DNA of 64,000 nucleotides from Methylomonas sp. (GTDB lineage: Bacteria > Pseudomonadota > Gammaproteobacteria > Methylococcales > Methylomonadaceae): assembly GCF_023228165.1 (NCBI RefSeq), contig NZ_JALOBS010000026.1, forward strand, positions 4,576-68,575, written 5' to 3'. Each line of letters opens with the position of its first letter. Position 1 is the first letter of the stretch. This document shows, piece after piece, positions 37,561 through 47,016 of this stretch. The position numbers were made by a program, and so were the translations under genes. The notes under the pieces were generated by a model, which searched no databases, was not told where the DNA came from, and saw only the letters and a list, made by a program, of their open reading frames with translations.

Positions 37561-38017
37561 CGCAATTTTCCTTGTTTTAGTTTCGGCCGAGTTGATATGC
37601 ACGATATCGATCCCGTTATATTGGCGGACGGCATTTGCCACCATGGATCGATGACAAAAGCGGTAATCGGCTTCGTAGCAAAGTAAGGCGCAATTTGAGT
37701 AGGCTGCTGTGTCCGCCACGTACGCGATGGCTTGATCTTGGTTATTCAGGTGTTCCAAAAATCCTTGTGTGTAGCGTTTCCAGTTGTTGTCTTGCTTATA
37801 TTGTCCCTGACTGGTTTTGGGCAACCCAACGCCACGACGTGCACGTATTCTATTCCTGAGAGGTTGAGTGAGTTGGATAACGCAGTTTTCGCAAAACCTG
37901 GTTTACGTGAACCTGGGAATTCGCGGATATCTATTACGGTGTCGATATTGTATTTTTTAAAAGTGCCAGAAAAACATTAATATTGATGCTTTCGTAGCCT
38001 ATTGTGAAAATCGCCAT
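37537..38017 (-). pseudogene. DUF488 protein gene, two frameshifts
   Basis: Starts at ATG 38017 (GAGAGGG upstream) with MAIFTIGYESI, the usual DUF488 opening. The frame shifts after the A-rich tract near 37957-37966, continues as DIREFPGSRKPGFAKTAL and VHVVALGCPKPVR, then shifts again near 37805 and finishes as YKQDNNWKRYTQGFLEHL and CALLCYEADYRFCHR. The conserved Cys-Glu and CHR elements survive. Function of DUF488 is not established; some members sit with nucleic-acid-related genes. Inactive unless the shifts are sequencing errors. Confidence 0.7.
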
Positions 38018-38785
38018 TGTTTTACCCTCTCGGCAATAGTTTAGCCGATGCAAGGCTGAACCGATAGGTTTGTATACTGATATTCGCCCAGACCAGCAAT
38101 GCACCGCTCATTATTATGCCTAGGATTATTCACCCAATCGCTGACCAGTGTGGCGTCGCTTTGTCGCGGTAGGCGTGGTTGTCCAATAAGTGCGCTGTTA
38201 TGATCGGCGGCTTTGTTCTGCTATGGCGCATGGCAGGATCAGCATTACAAGCAATACGCGCAATGGATCAAGTTATGAAAATTTAGCTGCTGATTTGGGG
38301 GTTTTAAGTGTCAGCTAGTAATCCATTTTAAGACGCTAGATAAATATCTTTGGTGGGCAGCCTTTGACCGAGGCTGTGTAAAAACGTAAAAATGAAATAC
38401 AAAAATATAATATTGTTCCACTTGGTTGATTATTTCTTAGGCTTGAGAAATAAACTTTTTCACACAAAGGTAAAACGGTGGAGATAAGTCGATTGATTTT
38501 TCCATCGCCTTTTCCATCGCCTTTTGGTTTTTTGCGTTTTTACACAGCCTGCGCCGATCCCTGCCGAATTGAAGCTTTGTCGGCTATATATAAGCCAGCC
38601 GAACTCGCAAAATCTAGTGTGGGATTCAGCTCATTTTAATCAGGCGCTTTCACACCCGTCCGCTCATTCCAGTCCGGAAAGTTAGCCTGTTACCCCTTTT
38701 TTTCACTCTAGCCTTTGATCCATTAATCGGGAACAATGAAAACTATTCCCGAAATGTTTGTAATCACCAATCGATTTTTAACCTA
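38018..38785. other. Long intergenic region containing a MITE
   Basis: About 770 bases between the DUF488 remnant and sulP. Apart from the 180-bp inverted-repeat element at 38371-38550, no gene or RNA was recognised; the last 235 bases probably carry the sulP promoter. Confidence 0.5.
38371..38550. mobile_element. MITE-like element with 16-bp perfect terminal inverted repeats
   Basis: Ends AGGCTGTGTAAAAACG (38371-38386) and CGTTTTTACACAGCCT (38535-38550) are exact inverted copies, 180 bp overall, AT-rich, with no coding capacity. The GGCTGTGTAAAAAC terminus is the kind used by several DDE insertion-sequence families. Just inside the right end the 12-mer TTTTCCATCGCC is repeated in tandem (about 38497-38520). 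No clear target-site duplication was seen. Confidence 0.65.
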
Positions 38786-40414
38786 ATGCAATCCTGGCTT
38801 AACCGTAATTTCTTATTGACTAACTTTGCCGCCGGCTTGTCGGTGGCTTTTATCCTGTTGCCGGAAGCGGTGGCTTATGCCGCGATTGCGCATTTGAGTA
38901 TTCAGGCGGCGATCACGGCGGCCCTGGCCGGCTTGCTGTGCTATGCCTGGTTGGGAAAATGCCCGTATGCGATCGTCTCGACCACTTCGTCGGCGGCGGC
39001 GCTGTTGGCTGCGGTGGTGATGTCGTTGCGGCCGGAAAGTGTCGATGCTTACGCCGGGTTGGGGGCCGCCTTGGTGATATTAACCGGAGGCGGATTGTTG
39101 GCCATTGCCAAGGCTGGTTTGGGGCAGCTGTCGGCATTTGTGTCCAGGCCGGTGCTGTACGGCTTTTCATTTGCGTTGGCAATTACCATTATTGTCAAAC
39201 AATTACCCAAGCTGCTGGGTGTCGCTACCCAGGCCAGCGATCCGCCGCGCATTTTGCTGGAGCTGTTTGCGCGTAACCAGGATTGGAATCCATACAGTAC
39301 GGTATTGGGTGTCGGGGCTTTATTGGTGCTGTGGGTTTTGACGCGCTTTCCCAAGTTACCCGGTGCATTTTTGGTATTGGCGGCAGGTATCGGCTTGAAC
39401 AATGCGGTCGATTTGACCGCTCAGCATGTGGCACTGGTCGGTAGTTTGCAGTTAAAACCGATGGAACTCGACCTGCCCGAACTTTCCATGGATAAATGGC
39501 TGCGGCTGACGGAGCTGGCTTTCGGTCTGCTGGTGATTATCGTGGCCGAGTCTTGGGGCAGTATTCGTAGCCTGTCGCTGCGGCACGGTAAAACGGTAGA
39601 GCCCAATCGGGAGTTGTTCGCGCTCGGTGTCGCCAATCTGCTGTCCGGCCTGTTGCACGGCATGCCGGTTGGTGCGGGATTTTCGGCCAGTTCCGCCAAT
39701 GAACAGGCGGGCGCCACCGCTAAGCTGGCCGGCGCGGTGGCGGCGCTGATACTGTTGCTGATGGCGATATTCGGCCGGCAATGGATAGGCGATATTCCGG
39801 AACCTTTAGTGGCTGCCGCAGTGATCAATGCCTTGCGGCATGCGCTGAACCCCGCCGCATTACTGAAGCTGTGGCGTATCGACAGAGACCAGTATCTGGC
39901 GCTGGCCGCCGTGGCCGGCGTGCTGGTATTCGGTGTTTTGCACGGCATGTTGCTGGCGGTGGCTTTGTCGTTGGCGGCGGCTATCCGGTCTTTTAGCCGC
40001 CCCGTGGTCAGGGAGCTGGCCGAGCTGGAACATGGCCACGATTATGTGGATCAGCAATACCATCCGGCGGCTTTGCCGCATGACAATATTCTGGTGCTGC
40101 GTCCGGAAGAACCGTTGTTTTTTGCCAGCGCGGAAGGCATTTTGGCGGAAGTGCGTAAACAGCTGTTGGCTCGCGGCAATGTGCGGTTTCTGGTGATCAG
40201 TCTGGAAGAAAGTGCCGATCTGGATGCTACCGCCGCCGAATGTTTGATTGAATTGGCGGTGGAGTTGGATTTGCACCAGCAAAAACTGCTGCTGGCCAGA
40301 GTCAAGGATCCTATTGCTAATGTGTTACAAACCTTGGCCGGCGACAGCTTCGCCGATGGGTTGTTTTGGAGCGTGGACGATGCGGTGGTGGCGGCGCGGA
40401 AAATGCGCGGTTGA
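38786..40414 (+). CDS. SulP-family anion transporter with STAS domain
   Basis: 542 residues. About 12-14 hydrophobic helices (1-410) with the SulP phrases LSVAFILLPEAVAYAAIA near the start and GMPVGAGFSASSANEQAGA in the middle, then a cytoplasmic STAS domain (about 430-540; VLRPEEPLFFASAEGI and LVISLEESADLDATAAE). Family members carry sulfate, bicarbonate or dicarboxylates; substrate not evident. The usual STAS phosphoserine region reads SADLDATA here. Single gene by spacing. Confidence 0.87.
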   Translation: MQSWLNRNFLLTNFAAGLSVAFILLPEAVAYAAIAHLSIQAAITAALAGLLCYAWLGKCPYAIVSTTSSAAALLAAVVMSLRPESVDAYAGLGAALVILTGGGLLAIAKAGLGQLSAFVSRPVLYGFSFALAITIIVKQLPKLLGVATQASDPPRILLELFARNQDWNPYSTVLGVGALLVLWVLTRFPKLPGAFLVLAAGIGLNNAVDLTAQHVALVGSLQLKPMELDLPELSMDKWLRLTELAFGLLVIIVAESWGSIRSLSLRHGKTVEPNRELFALGVANLLSGLLHGMPVGAGFSASSANEQAGATAKLAGAVAALILLLMAIFGRQWIGDIPEPLVAAAVINALRHALNPAALLKLWRIDRDQYLALAAVAGVLVFGVLHGMLLAVALSLAAAIRSFSRPVVRELAELEHGHDYVDQQYHPAALPHDNILVLRPEEPLFFASAEGILAEVRKQLLARGNVRFLVISLEESADLDATAAECLIELAVELDLHQQKLLLARVKDPIANVLQTLAGDSFADGLFWSVDDAVVAARKMRG

Positions 40415-40682
40415 AGCGGGTGGTTAACGCTTCGGTTTATTCGGTTGATACCCATTCCATAGCGGAGACAATTTGCGAAATTGGTTTAAATTTCGGGAAT
40501 TGGTGGTTATTTTCAACACTAAGCGCTGAAAAATACAGAGGCTATTGCCTGGCAAAATCCGCCCGCCTGCGTCTGACGTGGGTTTCCTGTTGTTGGCATG
40601 ATAATCGCGTAAGGATTTCGAGTCATCGGTCAAACAGGCCGGCAATGACTTGTTCTTCGTGGATTACTTAAGGAGTAAAACG

Positions 40683-40859
40683 ATGAGAAACTACATTCAT
40701 AATGTTGCCAAATATACTGCCTTGGTGCTGATCTCCGCGCTGCCGTTTTCAATCGATGCGTATGCGGAAGCGAAACAAACTTCCAAGATGGCGCCCATGG
40801 AAGTCAACCTGGACGGCGATTTTTTTGAAGCAAATTTTATTAAAGAACAAGAGGAGTAG
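40683..40859 (+). CDS. Small secreted protein, unknown
   Basis: 58 residues, ATG preceded by AAGGAG at good spacing. Residues 1-28 form a signal peptide (YTALVLISALPFSIDAYAEA), leaving a mature acidic peptide of about 30 residues with PMEVNLDGDFFEANF. No family recognised. The strong ribosome site and signal make it credible as a gene despite its size. Confidence 0.6.
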   Translation: MRNYIHNVAKYTALVLISALPFSIDAYAEAKQTSKMAPMEVNLDGDFFEANFIKEQEE

Positions 40860-40910
40860 AGGTACTCTGCGCTCGTCAAATTGCTGTTTTAAATTCTCCC
40901 CACCCTAACA

Positions 40911-41090
40911 CTCTCCAGCAGGAGAGGCAATTGAGGTTGTCGTAAAAGTAAAACAGTTCCTTCTCCCACGGGGAGAAGGTTAGGAGGGGATATAAGCCAA
41001 ACGCTTACGTTGCATTCCCCCCTCACCCCTGCCCTGTCCCGCGAGGAGAGAGGGCTTTACGACAACCTCCTGATGGAGGGGGGCTAGGTG
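40911..41090. repeat. Nested inverted-repeat element
   Basis: Outer perfect 14-bp arms GAGGTTGTCGTAAA (40933-40946) and TTTACGACAACCTC (41056-41069). Inside lies a perfect 9-bp hairpin CCTTCTCCC-ACG-GGGAGAAGG (40959-40979), and just outside on the left a 6-bp hairpin CTCTCC-AGCA-GGAGAG (40911-40926). CCCTCACCCCTG-type G/C blocks fill the rest. Looks like a complex dispersed intergenic repeat. Confidence 0.7.
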
Positions 41091-41209
41091 AATCAACAAA
41101 CCGGAATTTGGTGCGCGAGGATTCTAATCTCTGCTTGTGCACTCAAGCATTGTTCAGGTCGACGAATTGGTCTGAACAAGCCCGTTGACGGTGTTGCGCG
41201 ATTAAGACT

Positions 41210-41845
41210 ATGAAACTATTCGGCATAATGATGGCCTGGACATTCATGATGTCCGGCAGCCCCGGTTGGGCCGGCGATACTGCGGCACAGCCCGCTGAAG
41301 ATCCGCAATCCATTATCGCGGAACTATCCAATAAAATTCAGGCCCGCTTGCAGGATCGGAATTCGACGCGGGACTTTAAGCAAGTGACCGACTATGTCTC
41401 CTCGGTTATCGAACCGCACACCGATTTCGATCTGTTCTCCGTGCTGGTGCTGGGTAAATATTGGAAAACCGCGACTACCGACCAACGAAACAATTTCAAG
41501 CAGGCTTTCAAGAGCTTGTTGATTCGGGTGTATTCCAGAGGTTTTGTCGAATTCAATAATTGGACAATCAAATTTTTACCGTTTCATCACGTTGACGATG
41601 TCCGCAAGGCTTACGTTAAAACCCAGGTCATTCAGGCCGAACGGAAACCGGTGGCGGTCGATTACCGCATGGTGTCCGAACAAGGCGTCTGGAAGGTTTA
41701 CGATATATTGATTGACGGGGTCAGCTTGGTGACAACCTACCGTAGTTCCTTTCAAAACGATATCGACAATGCCGGCGGTTCGCTGGACAAAGTGATCGAT
41801 AAATTGAACACACGCAACCGGGAGGCGGACGCCACCGGGCAATAG
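41210..41845 (+). CDS. mlaC: MlaC/Ttg2D-like phospholipid-binding periplasmic protein
   Basis: 211 residues with a signal peptide (1-22) and the MlaC fold: FDLFSVLVLGKYWKTATTDQ, FKQAFKSLLIRVYSRG and VDYRMVSEQGVWKVYDILID with GVSLV. MlaC shuttles phospholipids between membranes for the Mla system. No mlaA, B, D, E or F is nearby, so it is an orphan copy and could serve a related lipid carrier role. Followed 78 bp later by the ClC gene. Confidence 0.85.
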   Translation: MKLFGIMMAWTFMMSGSPGWAGDTAAQPAEDPQSIIAELSNKIQARLQDRNSTRDFKQVTDYVSSVIEPHTDFDLFSVLVLGKYWKTATTDQRNNFKQAFKSLLIRVYSRGFVEFNNWTIKFLPFHHVDDVRKAYVKTQVIQAERKPVAVDYRMVSEQGVWKVYDILIDGVSLVTTYRSSFQNDIDNAGGSLDKVIDKLNTRNREADATGQ

Positions 41846-41923
41846 CGTTATCGGCAGGCTCGAACGGAACACTCGAAACAGCATGGCCCCGGCCTTGCCG
41901 CATATCCAGGATTAAATGAAATC

Positions 41924-43255
41924 ATGACATTGACGCGGGCGCGCCCAGCCCCAAAATCGGCGGCTTTCAGAGAGCAGCGACGGCACCGGCTGATGTTGCC
42001 GGCAATCCTGATCGGTCTGCTGACCGGGAGTTTGTCGGTGGGCTTTCATCTTTGCATCGATGCCGGCGAGGTGTTACGTGGCCATTTGATCGGTTTGGCC
42101 CATGCCGGCACTCTGTGGGGCATCTTTGCGTTGTGGCTGTATGTGATCAGTGCGTTGGTGCTTTCAGCGGAAATCGTACGCTGGTTAGCGCCGGAGACTG
42201 CCGGCAGCGGCATTCCGCACTTGAAAGCAATTCTGCAAGAGCAACAGCCGTTTCGTTACTGGCGGGTATTGCCGGTTAAGTTTATCAGCACCTTGATCGG
42301 CAGTGCCGGCGGGCTGGTGCTGGGCCGGGAAGGCCCCAGCGTGCATATGGGCAGCGCGATCGGGCAGGCAGTTGCCGACCGGTTTTCGCATTGGAAACCT
42401 GCCGATCGCGCCATCCTGGCGGCGGCGGGCGGGGGCGCAGGCTTGGCCGCAGCGTTCAACGCACCGTTGTCGGGATTGGTGTTCGTGTTGGAGGAGCTGG
42501 AGCGCCAATGCGCATCGCTGGAGTTTTTCGCCGCGGCGATTGCCTGTCTGGCGGCGGATATGTTGTGCCGTTTGATCCTGGGTCAGCATCCGGAGTTTCA
42601 TGTGGTGGTATCCGGCGCGCCGCCGCTGGATTTGCTGATTGCATTCGTCCCGGTCGGCATATTGTCGGCGCTGTTTGGTAGCTTGTTTACCCGCGCCTTG
42701 TTGTGGGGACAGCGTCTACCGCAATTGTCGTTGGGGTCAAAATTGGTTTTCTGGTTTTTCCTGGCAGCCGTCATTACGCTGACGGGCTGGGTCAAACCGG
42801 ATTTATTGGGTGGCGGACAAAACTTCGTCAACCGGGTGCTGCAAGACGGCGAAACCTTTACATTGCCAACCATCGCCTTGTTTTTTCTGATTCGGTTTGT
42901 GCTGACCCTCGGTAGCGCCAGCGCGGGTAGCGCCGGCGGTTTTTTTATGCCTATCTTGGTGGTCGGCGCGCTGTTGGGGTGGGGCTTGGGTGAAGCCACG
43001 CATATGTTATTCCCAGCACTGCTTGTGAATACCAAATTATTTGCCGTGGTGGGCATGGCGGGATTTTTCAGTGCAGTGGTCAAGGCGCCGTTAACCGGCA
43101 TTATTCTAATTATCGAAATGACGGCTAATTATGCGTTGATACTGCCATTGTTGATTGCCTGTTTTGCGGCGCTGTTGATTGCGGATTGGCTGGGCAGTCC
43201 GCCGATATACGATGCCTTGTTGCGCTTGAGTCTGCTCAATAATGAAAAATCCTGA
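41924..43255 (+). CDS. ClC-family chloride/proton antiporter
   Basis: 443 residues. Selectivity-filter motifs GSGIP (94-98) and GREGPSV (134-140, gating Glu136), the internal proton glutamates in VLEELER (190-191), and a C-terminal PPIYDALL with the conserved tyrosine are all present, so an exchanging transporter rather than a channel is predicted. Shorter than CBS-containing relatives; no CBS domain. Likely helps with acid or ionic stress (family knowledge). Confidence 0.9.
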   Translation: MTLTRARPAPKSAAFREQRRHRLMLPAILIGLLTGSLSVGFHLCIDAGEVLRGHLIGLAHAGTLWGIFALWLYVISALVLSAEIVRWLAPETAGSGIPHLKAILQEQQPFRYWRVLPVKFISTLIGSAGGLVLGREGPSVHMGSAIGQAVADRFSHWKPADRAILAAAGGGAGLAAAFNAPLSGLVFVLEELERQCASLEFFAAAIACLAADMLCRLILGQHPEFHVVVSGAPPLDLLIAFVPVGILSALFGSLFTRALLWGQRLPQLSLGSKLVFWFFLAAVITLTGWVKPDLLGGGQNFVNRVLQDGETFTLPTIALFFLIRFVLTLGSASAGSAGGFFMPILVVGALLGWGLGEATHMLFPALLVNTKLFAVVGMAGFFSAVVKAPLTGIILIIEMTANYALILPLLIACFAALLIADWLGSPPIYDALLRLSLLNNEKS

Positions 43256-43424
43256 AGCAGGATCGGGCGATTGCCGCCGTCTTTTCCTGATGCGCTGTTT
43301 TCGGTTACTTCGGGGGTGGACGGCTTGGCACATTTTTGGCTGTGGCGAGTTAAATACGCTCGGAATCGGAGAGAACATTTCATTTTGACACGATGGCAAT
43401 TGTCTAAATTTGCGGGAGAACGAT

Positions 43425-44006
43425 ATGAGTGCGCAAGAACTATGGTTGCAAACCAAACGGATTGTCGGCAGCGGTTTGGTATCTGTAAGGTACGATGTTT
43501 ATATTTTTACGGCATTGATTTTTTTATCGATATTGGGGGTCGGCATTGCCGATGCTTTTGAATACGCCGCCCATTGGTATTGGGTAGGGATGGTGCCGGT
43601 ATTTTTCGGTGCTTGCCTGTACCTGGAATGGCAAGCCATTCAACACGCCAGCATGGCGCCGCGCGAAATTTTACTGGCGCAAATTCAGCATTGGTTAGGG
43701 GTGGCGATCGCGTTTTATTTGACCTTTATATTGCGCGAAATCGGCAGTCTGGATAATCAAACCACCGGTTTGATTTTACTGCTGGTACTGGCGCTTGGCA
43801 CTTATCTGAGCGGTATTACCACGGGCTGGCTATTTCGATTGTTGGGCATGTTTTTGGGCTTATGTCTGATTATGGTGGCCTATATGGAACATTATGTGGC
43901 GGTGTTGATTGCGTCCGCGATAGCCATGCTGTCCTTGTATCATTATTTGGCTAAGTCGGTGGGTACCATCATCAAGGATAACGAGCAAGCAGACTTGCCA
44001 GAATAA
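43425..44006 (+). CDS. Integral membrane protein, unknown
   Basis: 193 residues; ATG at 43425 has GGGAG seven bases upstream, better than the TTG at 43410. Five or six hydrophobic helices (for example IFTALIFLSILGVGIADAF, MVPVFFGACLYLEW, GLILLLVLALGTYLSGI, LLGMFLGLCLIMVAYM, VAVLIASAIAML). No motif recognised. It lies between the ClC antiporter and the yfdX-like gene on the same strand. Confidence 0.65.
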   Translation: MSAQELWLQTKRIVGSGLVSVRYDVYIFTALIFLSILGVGIADAFEYAAHWYWVGMVPVFFGACLYLEWQAIQHASMAPREILLAQIQHWLGVAIAFYLTFILREIGSLDNQTTGLILLLVLALGTYLSGITTGWLFRLLGMFLGLCLIMVAYMEHYVAVLIASAIAMLSLYHYLAKSVGTIIKDNEQADLPE

Positions 44007-44393
44007 GTTTTTCGCTGCTTGAGGCACTGCTTTAAGCCGGGCATTGCGCTTAAACGATTGCCTCGCGGAATCGAGCCGGCGGATTCAGTCGAGCACTTGG
44101 CCGATAAAATCACCCGCAATGCCTTTCGGTCAAACCTGTGTGGGGGTTATCAACCAGCCACTCAGGTAATATTACCCAATTCCCCGTTTCCGAACCTTTT
44201 CAAGTGGCGCTTTTACCGTGTCGCTAGGGGGCTTAATCGCTTTGCACGCGCAAGGACTAAAGGTTTCAAGGCGCGGTAACGGTTTTCGGGCAGGCAATTC
44301 TAATATTGGAACGGCGATTGCATTATTTCCAGCAAACAGTCCGTTTCTTATTGAGCAAGCTCAATAGCTTGCCGAATTCAGCTGGAGGTTCCC
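44007..44393. other. Intergenic stretch, nothing recognised
   Basis: About 390 bases upstream of the yfdX-like gene; presumably contains its promoter. The open frames here show no protein-like composition. Confidence 0.45.
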
Positions 44394-45344
44394 ATGAAAA
44401 GCCCGATTTATCCCAAAACCCCAATAACCGTGGTTGTGGCTGCCCTGTTGGCCGGCGTGCCTGTTGCGCATGCCGCGCAGACGCATACTGCCCCAAGGCA
44501 TGTGATTCATCATATAGCCGCTACCTTCGATCATTCCGTTACCGTGCCCGGCGAACCGTCGGATCAGGAAAAACAGAAACTGATGGAGGAAAAAAAACAG
44601 CAAATCGCCAATGAAGCCAGCGATGCGATTATCGGCGCCCATACTGCGCTATTAACCCTGGAGAATGGCGATTCGGCCAAAGCCCGGTCGTTGTTGAAAG
44701 ATGTGCTGGGCAAACTTGACATATTGCTTGCCAAACGGCCTGGATTGGCTATGATTCCGGCGGATGTATCGGCTCGGATTTACGACTTGGATGACAGTAC
44801 CGACCAGGTCAAAAAGCTGGTAAGTAGAGCGGACGATTTGTTGGGGGATAGTAAAGTGCAGGATGCCCGGCGGATTCTGGATAATTTGGTCAGCGAAATT
44901 CGCTTAACTACGGTGAGTATCCCGCTAGGCACCTTTCCGCCGGCGATCAAGGAAGCCATTGTGGAAATCGATGACCATAAACCGGACCAAGCCAAAGTTG
45001 TGTTGGCGGGGGTGTTGGGATCGCTGGTGAAAACCACCGAAGTCTATGCCTTGCCGGTCTTGCAAGCCGAAACGTTGCTGACGGCGGCATCGCAGTTGGA
45101 ACATAAGGACGATTTGAGTAAAACCGATGCCAGACACGACATTTTAGAGTTAACCGAAGCAGCCAAGGACAAGTTGAAACTCTCGCAAATACTGGGTTAC
45201 GGCACGGATGACGATTACGAAAATTTGTACGACAGCATAGACGGCATCGACAAAGTGATTCGTTCCGAACGCTCCGCGGCGGTTTGGGATAAAGCCAAAC
45301 AATCGCTGGCGCATTTGAAAGAAAGTATCAAAAATCATTTGTAG
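44394..45344 (+). CDS. yfdX: YfdX-family periplasmic protein
   Basis: 316 residues, GGAGG seven bases before the ATG. Signal peptide 1-27 (VVVAALLAGVPVAHA). The mature part is largely alpha-helical with YfdX features: ASDAIIGAHTALLTLENGDS, AKARSLLKDVLGKLDILLAK, and a second helical half with AREILD-like repeats and TTVSIPLGTFPPAIKEA. In enterobacteria yfdX lies in an acid-response operon; molecular function is not firmly known. Followed by two terminators. Confidence 0.82.
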   Translation: MKSPIYPKTPITVVVAALLAGVPVAHAAQTHTAPRHVIHHIAATFDHSVTVPGEPSDQEKQKLMEEKKQQIANEASDAIIGAHTALLTLENGDSAKARSLLKDVLGKLDILLAKRPGLAMIPADVSARIYDLDDSTDQVKKLVSRADDLLGDSKVQDARRILDNLVSEIRLTTVSIPLGTFPPAIKEAIVEIDDHKPDQAKVVLAGVLGSLVKTTEVYALPVLQAETLLTAASQLEHKDDLSKTDARHDILELTEAAKDKLKLSQILGYGTDDDYENLYDSIDGIDKVIRSERSAAVWDKAKQSLAHLKESIKNHL

Positions 45345-45352
45345 CACCCAGT

Positions 45353-45385
45353 CCCGGGCATTTCACCTAGTGCCCGGGGTTTTTC
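45353..45385 (+). terminator. Rho-independent terminator after yfdX
   Basis: Perfect arms CCCGGGCA (45353-45360) and TGCCCGGG (45371-45378) with a 10-base loop, followed by GTTTTTCT. Confidence 0.8.
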
Positions 45386-45425
45386 TCCTTTAGGTGGTGT
45401 CACAATGCGGCGACAGCCGTTTCTG

Positions 45426-45468
45426 CCGGCCAAGAAATCGTAGTAATGTTTTTTGGCCGGTTTTTTTT
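45426..45468 (+). terminator. Second strong terminator-like hairpin
   Basis: Arms CCGGCCAA (45426-45433) and TTGGCCGG (45453-45460), 19-base loop, then eight T. It backs up the yfdX terminator or ends a short transcript. The rest of the gap to 45836 contains no gene that I can support. Confidence 0.6.
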
Positions 45469-45835
45469 CGGTTGGTTTGTAAAGGCGGCGCTAGATACGC
45501 CTTGTCGGTCTACCCAAAATCCGTATTTGGTCCAGTTATCGGATTATCGAAACCATCCGCTTCAAGTCGCTGTATTTGCATTTCGGCGGAAAGTGTTAGC
45601 GCTAGCCTGCCTGCCGATGTCAACTGCAATGCGTCTGGATACGTTGTTGAGCAGGTAGCTGCGCAGTGAAGTGTCTTGCATAGGGGCTGTATTCGCCTGA
45701 ATTTAGGCGGCTAAAATTTTCTCGCCCGGTTAACGGCATGCGTTGGAAGATATTATTTGTTGGCGGCTTGACTTGGGCGGCATCAACAGCTATTTTCCGT
45801 GCCGTCTGATTCTAGCTAGCCAATAAGGGAAACGC

Positions 45836-46654
45836 ATGACTCATTTGCTCGACGCAAAATCTAAAGCCGCTGCGGCTTATGATGCGGCTGCCGACTTGTT
45901 CGACCATCCCGTCAATACCTTTTGGGATCGATTTGGTCGCAACACTATCAATCGGCTTGATTTGAAACCTGGCGCCACGGTGCTTGACGTATGCTGCGGC
46001 AGTGGGGCATCCGCATTACCGGCGGCTGAACAAGTTGGCGATAGCGGATATGTAATTGGGGTCGACATTGCCGAAAAACTACTTCAGCTTGCCAGCAGCA
46101 AAGCCAAAAGCAAAAACTTGAATAATGTTGAGTTTCGGCATGGCGATATGCTTGAGACCGGCTTTGACGACGCGAGTTTCGATGCCGTCGTTTGTGTGTT
46201 CGGGATTTTTTTCGTACCTGATATTGCGGCAGCCATACGCGAGCTATGGCGCGTTCTGCGTCCAGGCGGAAAACTTGCGATTACTACATGGGGGGTGGAT
46301 TTCTTTGAACCGGCCAATACGGTTTTTTGGAACGCAGTTCGCGATGTCAGACCCGATTTATACAAAGGATTCAACCCATGGGATCGCATATCCGAGCACT
46401 CTACACTCAGTGCCATATTAAACGAAGGAGGGGTAACTAAGCCATGGGTCATGGCCGAGGACGCAACGCATCCTCTGGCATCGGCGGAAGACTGGTGGAC
46501 GACGCTTCTCGGTTCAGGTTACAGGGGCACTATCGAGCAATTGGAGCCGGAAATGGTCGAGTATGTGCGCCAAGCGAATTTGGCGTTCATCGCAAATACC
46601 CGGCTGCAAGCAGTGCAAGCAAATGTGATATATGCGGTTGCTGAAAAGTCCTGA
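45836..46654 (+). CDS. Class I SAM-dependent methyltransferase
   Basis: 272 residues. SAM motif VLDVCCGSGASALPAAE (near 49-65), VIGVDIAEKLLQLA, FRHGDMLETGFDDASFDAV and the LRPGGKLAITTWG strand define a Methyltransf_11/UbiE-like fold. Substrate unknown; it is not ubiE itself judging by its C-terminal half (an EDWWTTLLGSGYRGT segment seen in a separate group of these enzymes). Single gene. Confidence 0.82.
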   Translation: MTHLLDAKSKAAAAYDAAADLFDHPVNTFWDRFGRNTINRLDLKPGATVLDVCCGSGASALPAAEQVGDSGYVIGVDIAEKLLQLASSKAKSKNLNNVEFRHGDMLETGFDDASFDAVVCVFGIFFVPDIAAAIRELWRVLRPGGKLAITTWGVDFFEPANTVFWNAVRDVRPDLYKGFNPWDRISEHSTLSAILNEGGVTKPWVMAEDATHPLASAEDWWTTLLGSGYRGTIEQLEPEMVEYVRQANLAFIANTRLQAVQANVIYAVAEKS

Positions 46655-46668
46655 TTATTATCGAACAA

Positions 46669-46797
46669 TCAACCAAGCTGAAATGATTTGAGGTTATGCC
46701 GCACCGCTGTTTCGCCCAAGCCCATGTCTTTGCAGGCTTGCGCAACCGTCAGTCCTTGTTTCTGGATCATTTTGACCACTTGCGTTGGTAAATATCG
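46669..46797 (-). pseudogene. Fragment of an IS3-type transposase OrfA
   Basis: About 42 codons ending at TGA 46669-46671. LPTQVVKMIQKQGLTVAQAC and KDMGLGETAVRHNLKSF are the helix-turn-helix part of an IS3/IS911-type OrfA (compare the usual LGI-xxxLxxW phrase). No start and no OrfB; a relic. Confidence 0.6.
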
Positions 46798-47016
46798 CCG
46801 CTGCAAAGAAGCCGACAAAAGGTACGCATCGACGAACAGCACTACGTGGAAGGAAGGCAGCTGAAAAAAGACATTGCCCCGCCCGCTTCAATGATGGGGG
46901 GGAATCACAATAACAGGCAGCGGTAATAACGACGTGTCGGTTGGTGAGGGATGCTCGCGGTGCTTATGTTGGCTGGCAACCCTTGGTAAAGGTATTAGGC
47001 GGTTGCGCGGTTATTT
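46798..47016. other. Intergenic, relic sequence
   Basis: Sequence beyond the transposase fragment, with no gene or repeat recognised; could contain further insertion-sequence debris. Confidence 0.3.

Noticed and set aside
45394..45669. Overlapping frames after yfdX
   Set aside because: They run through the second terminator and show no protein-like pattern.
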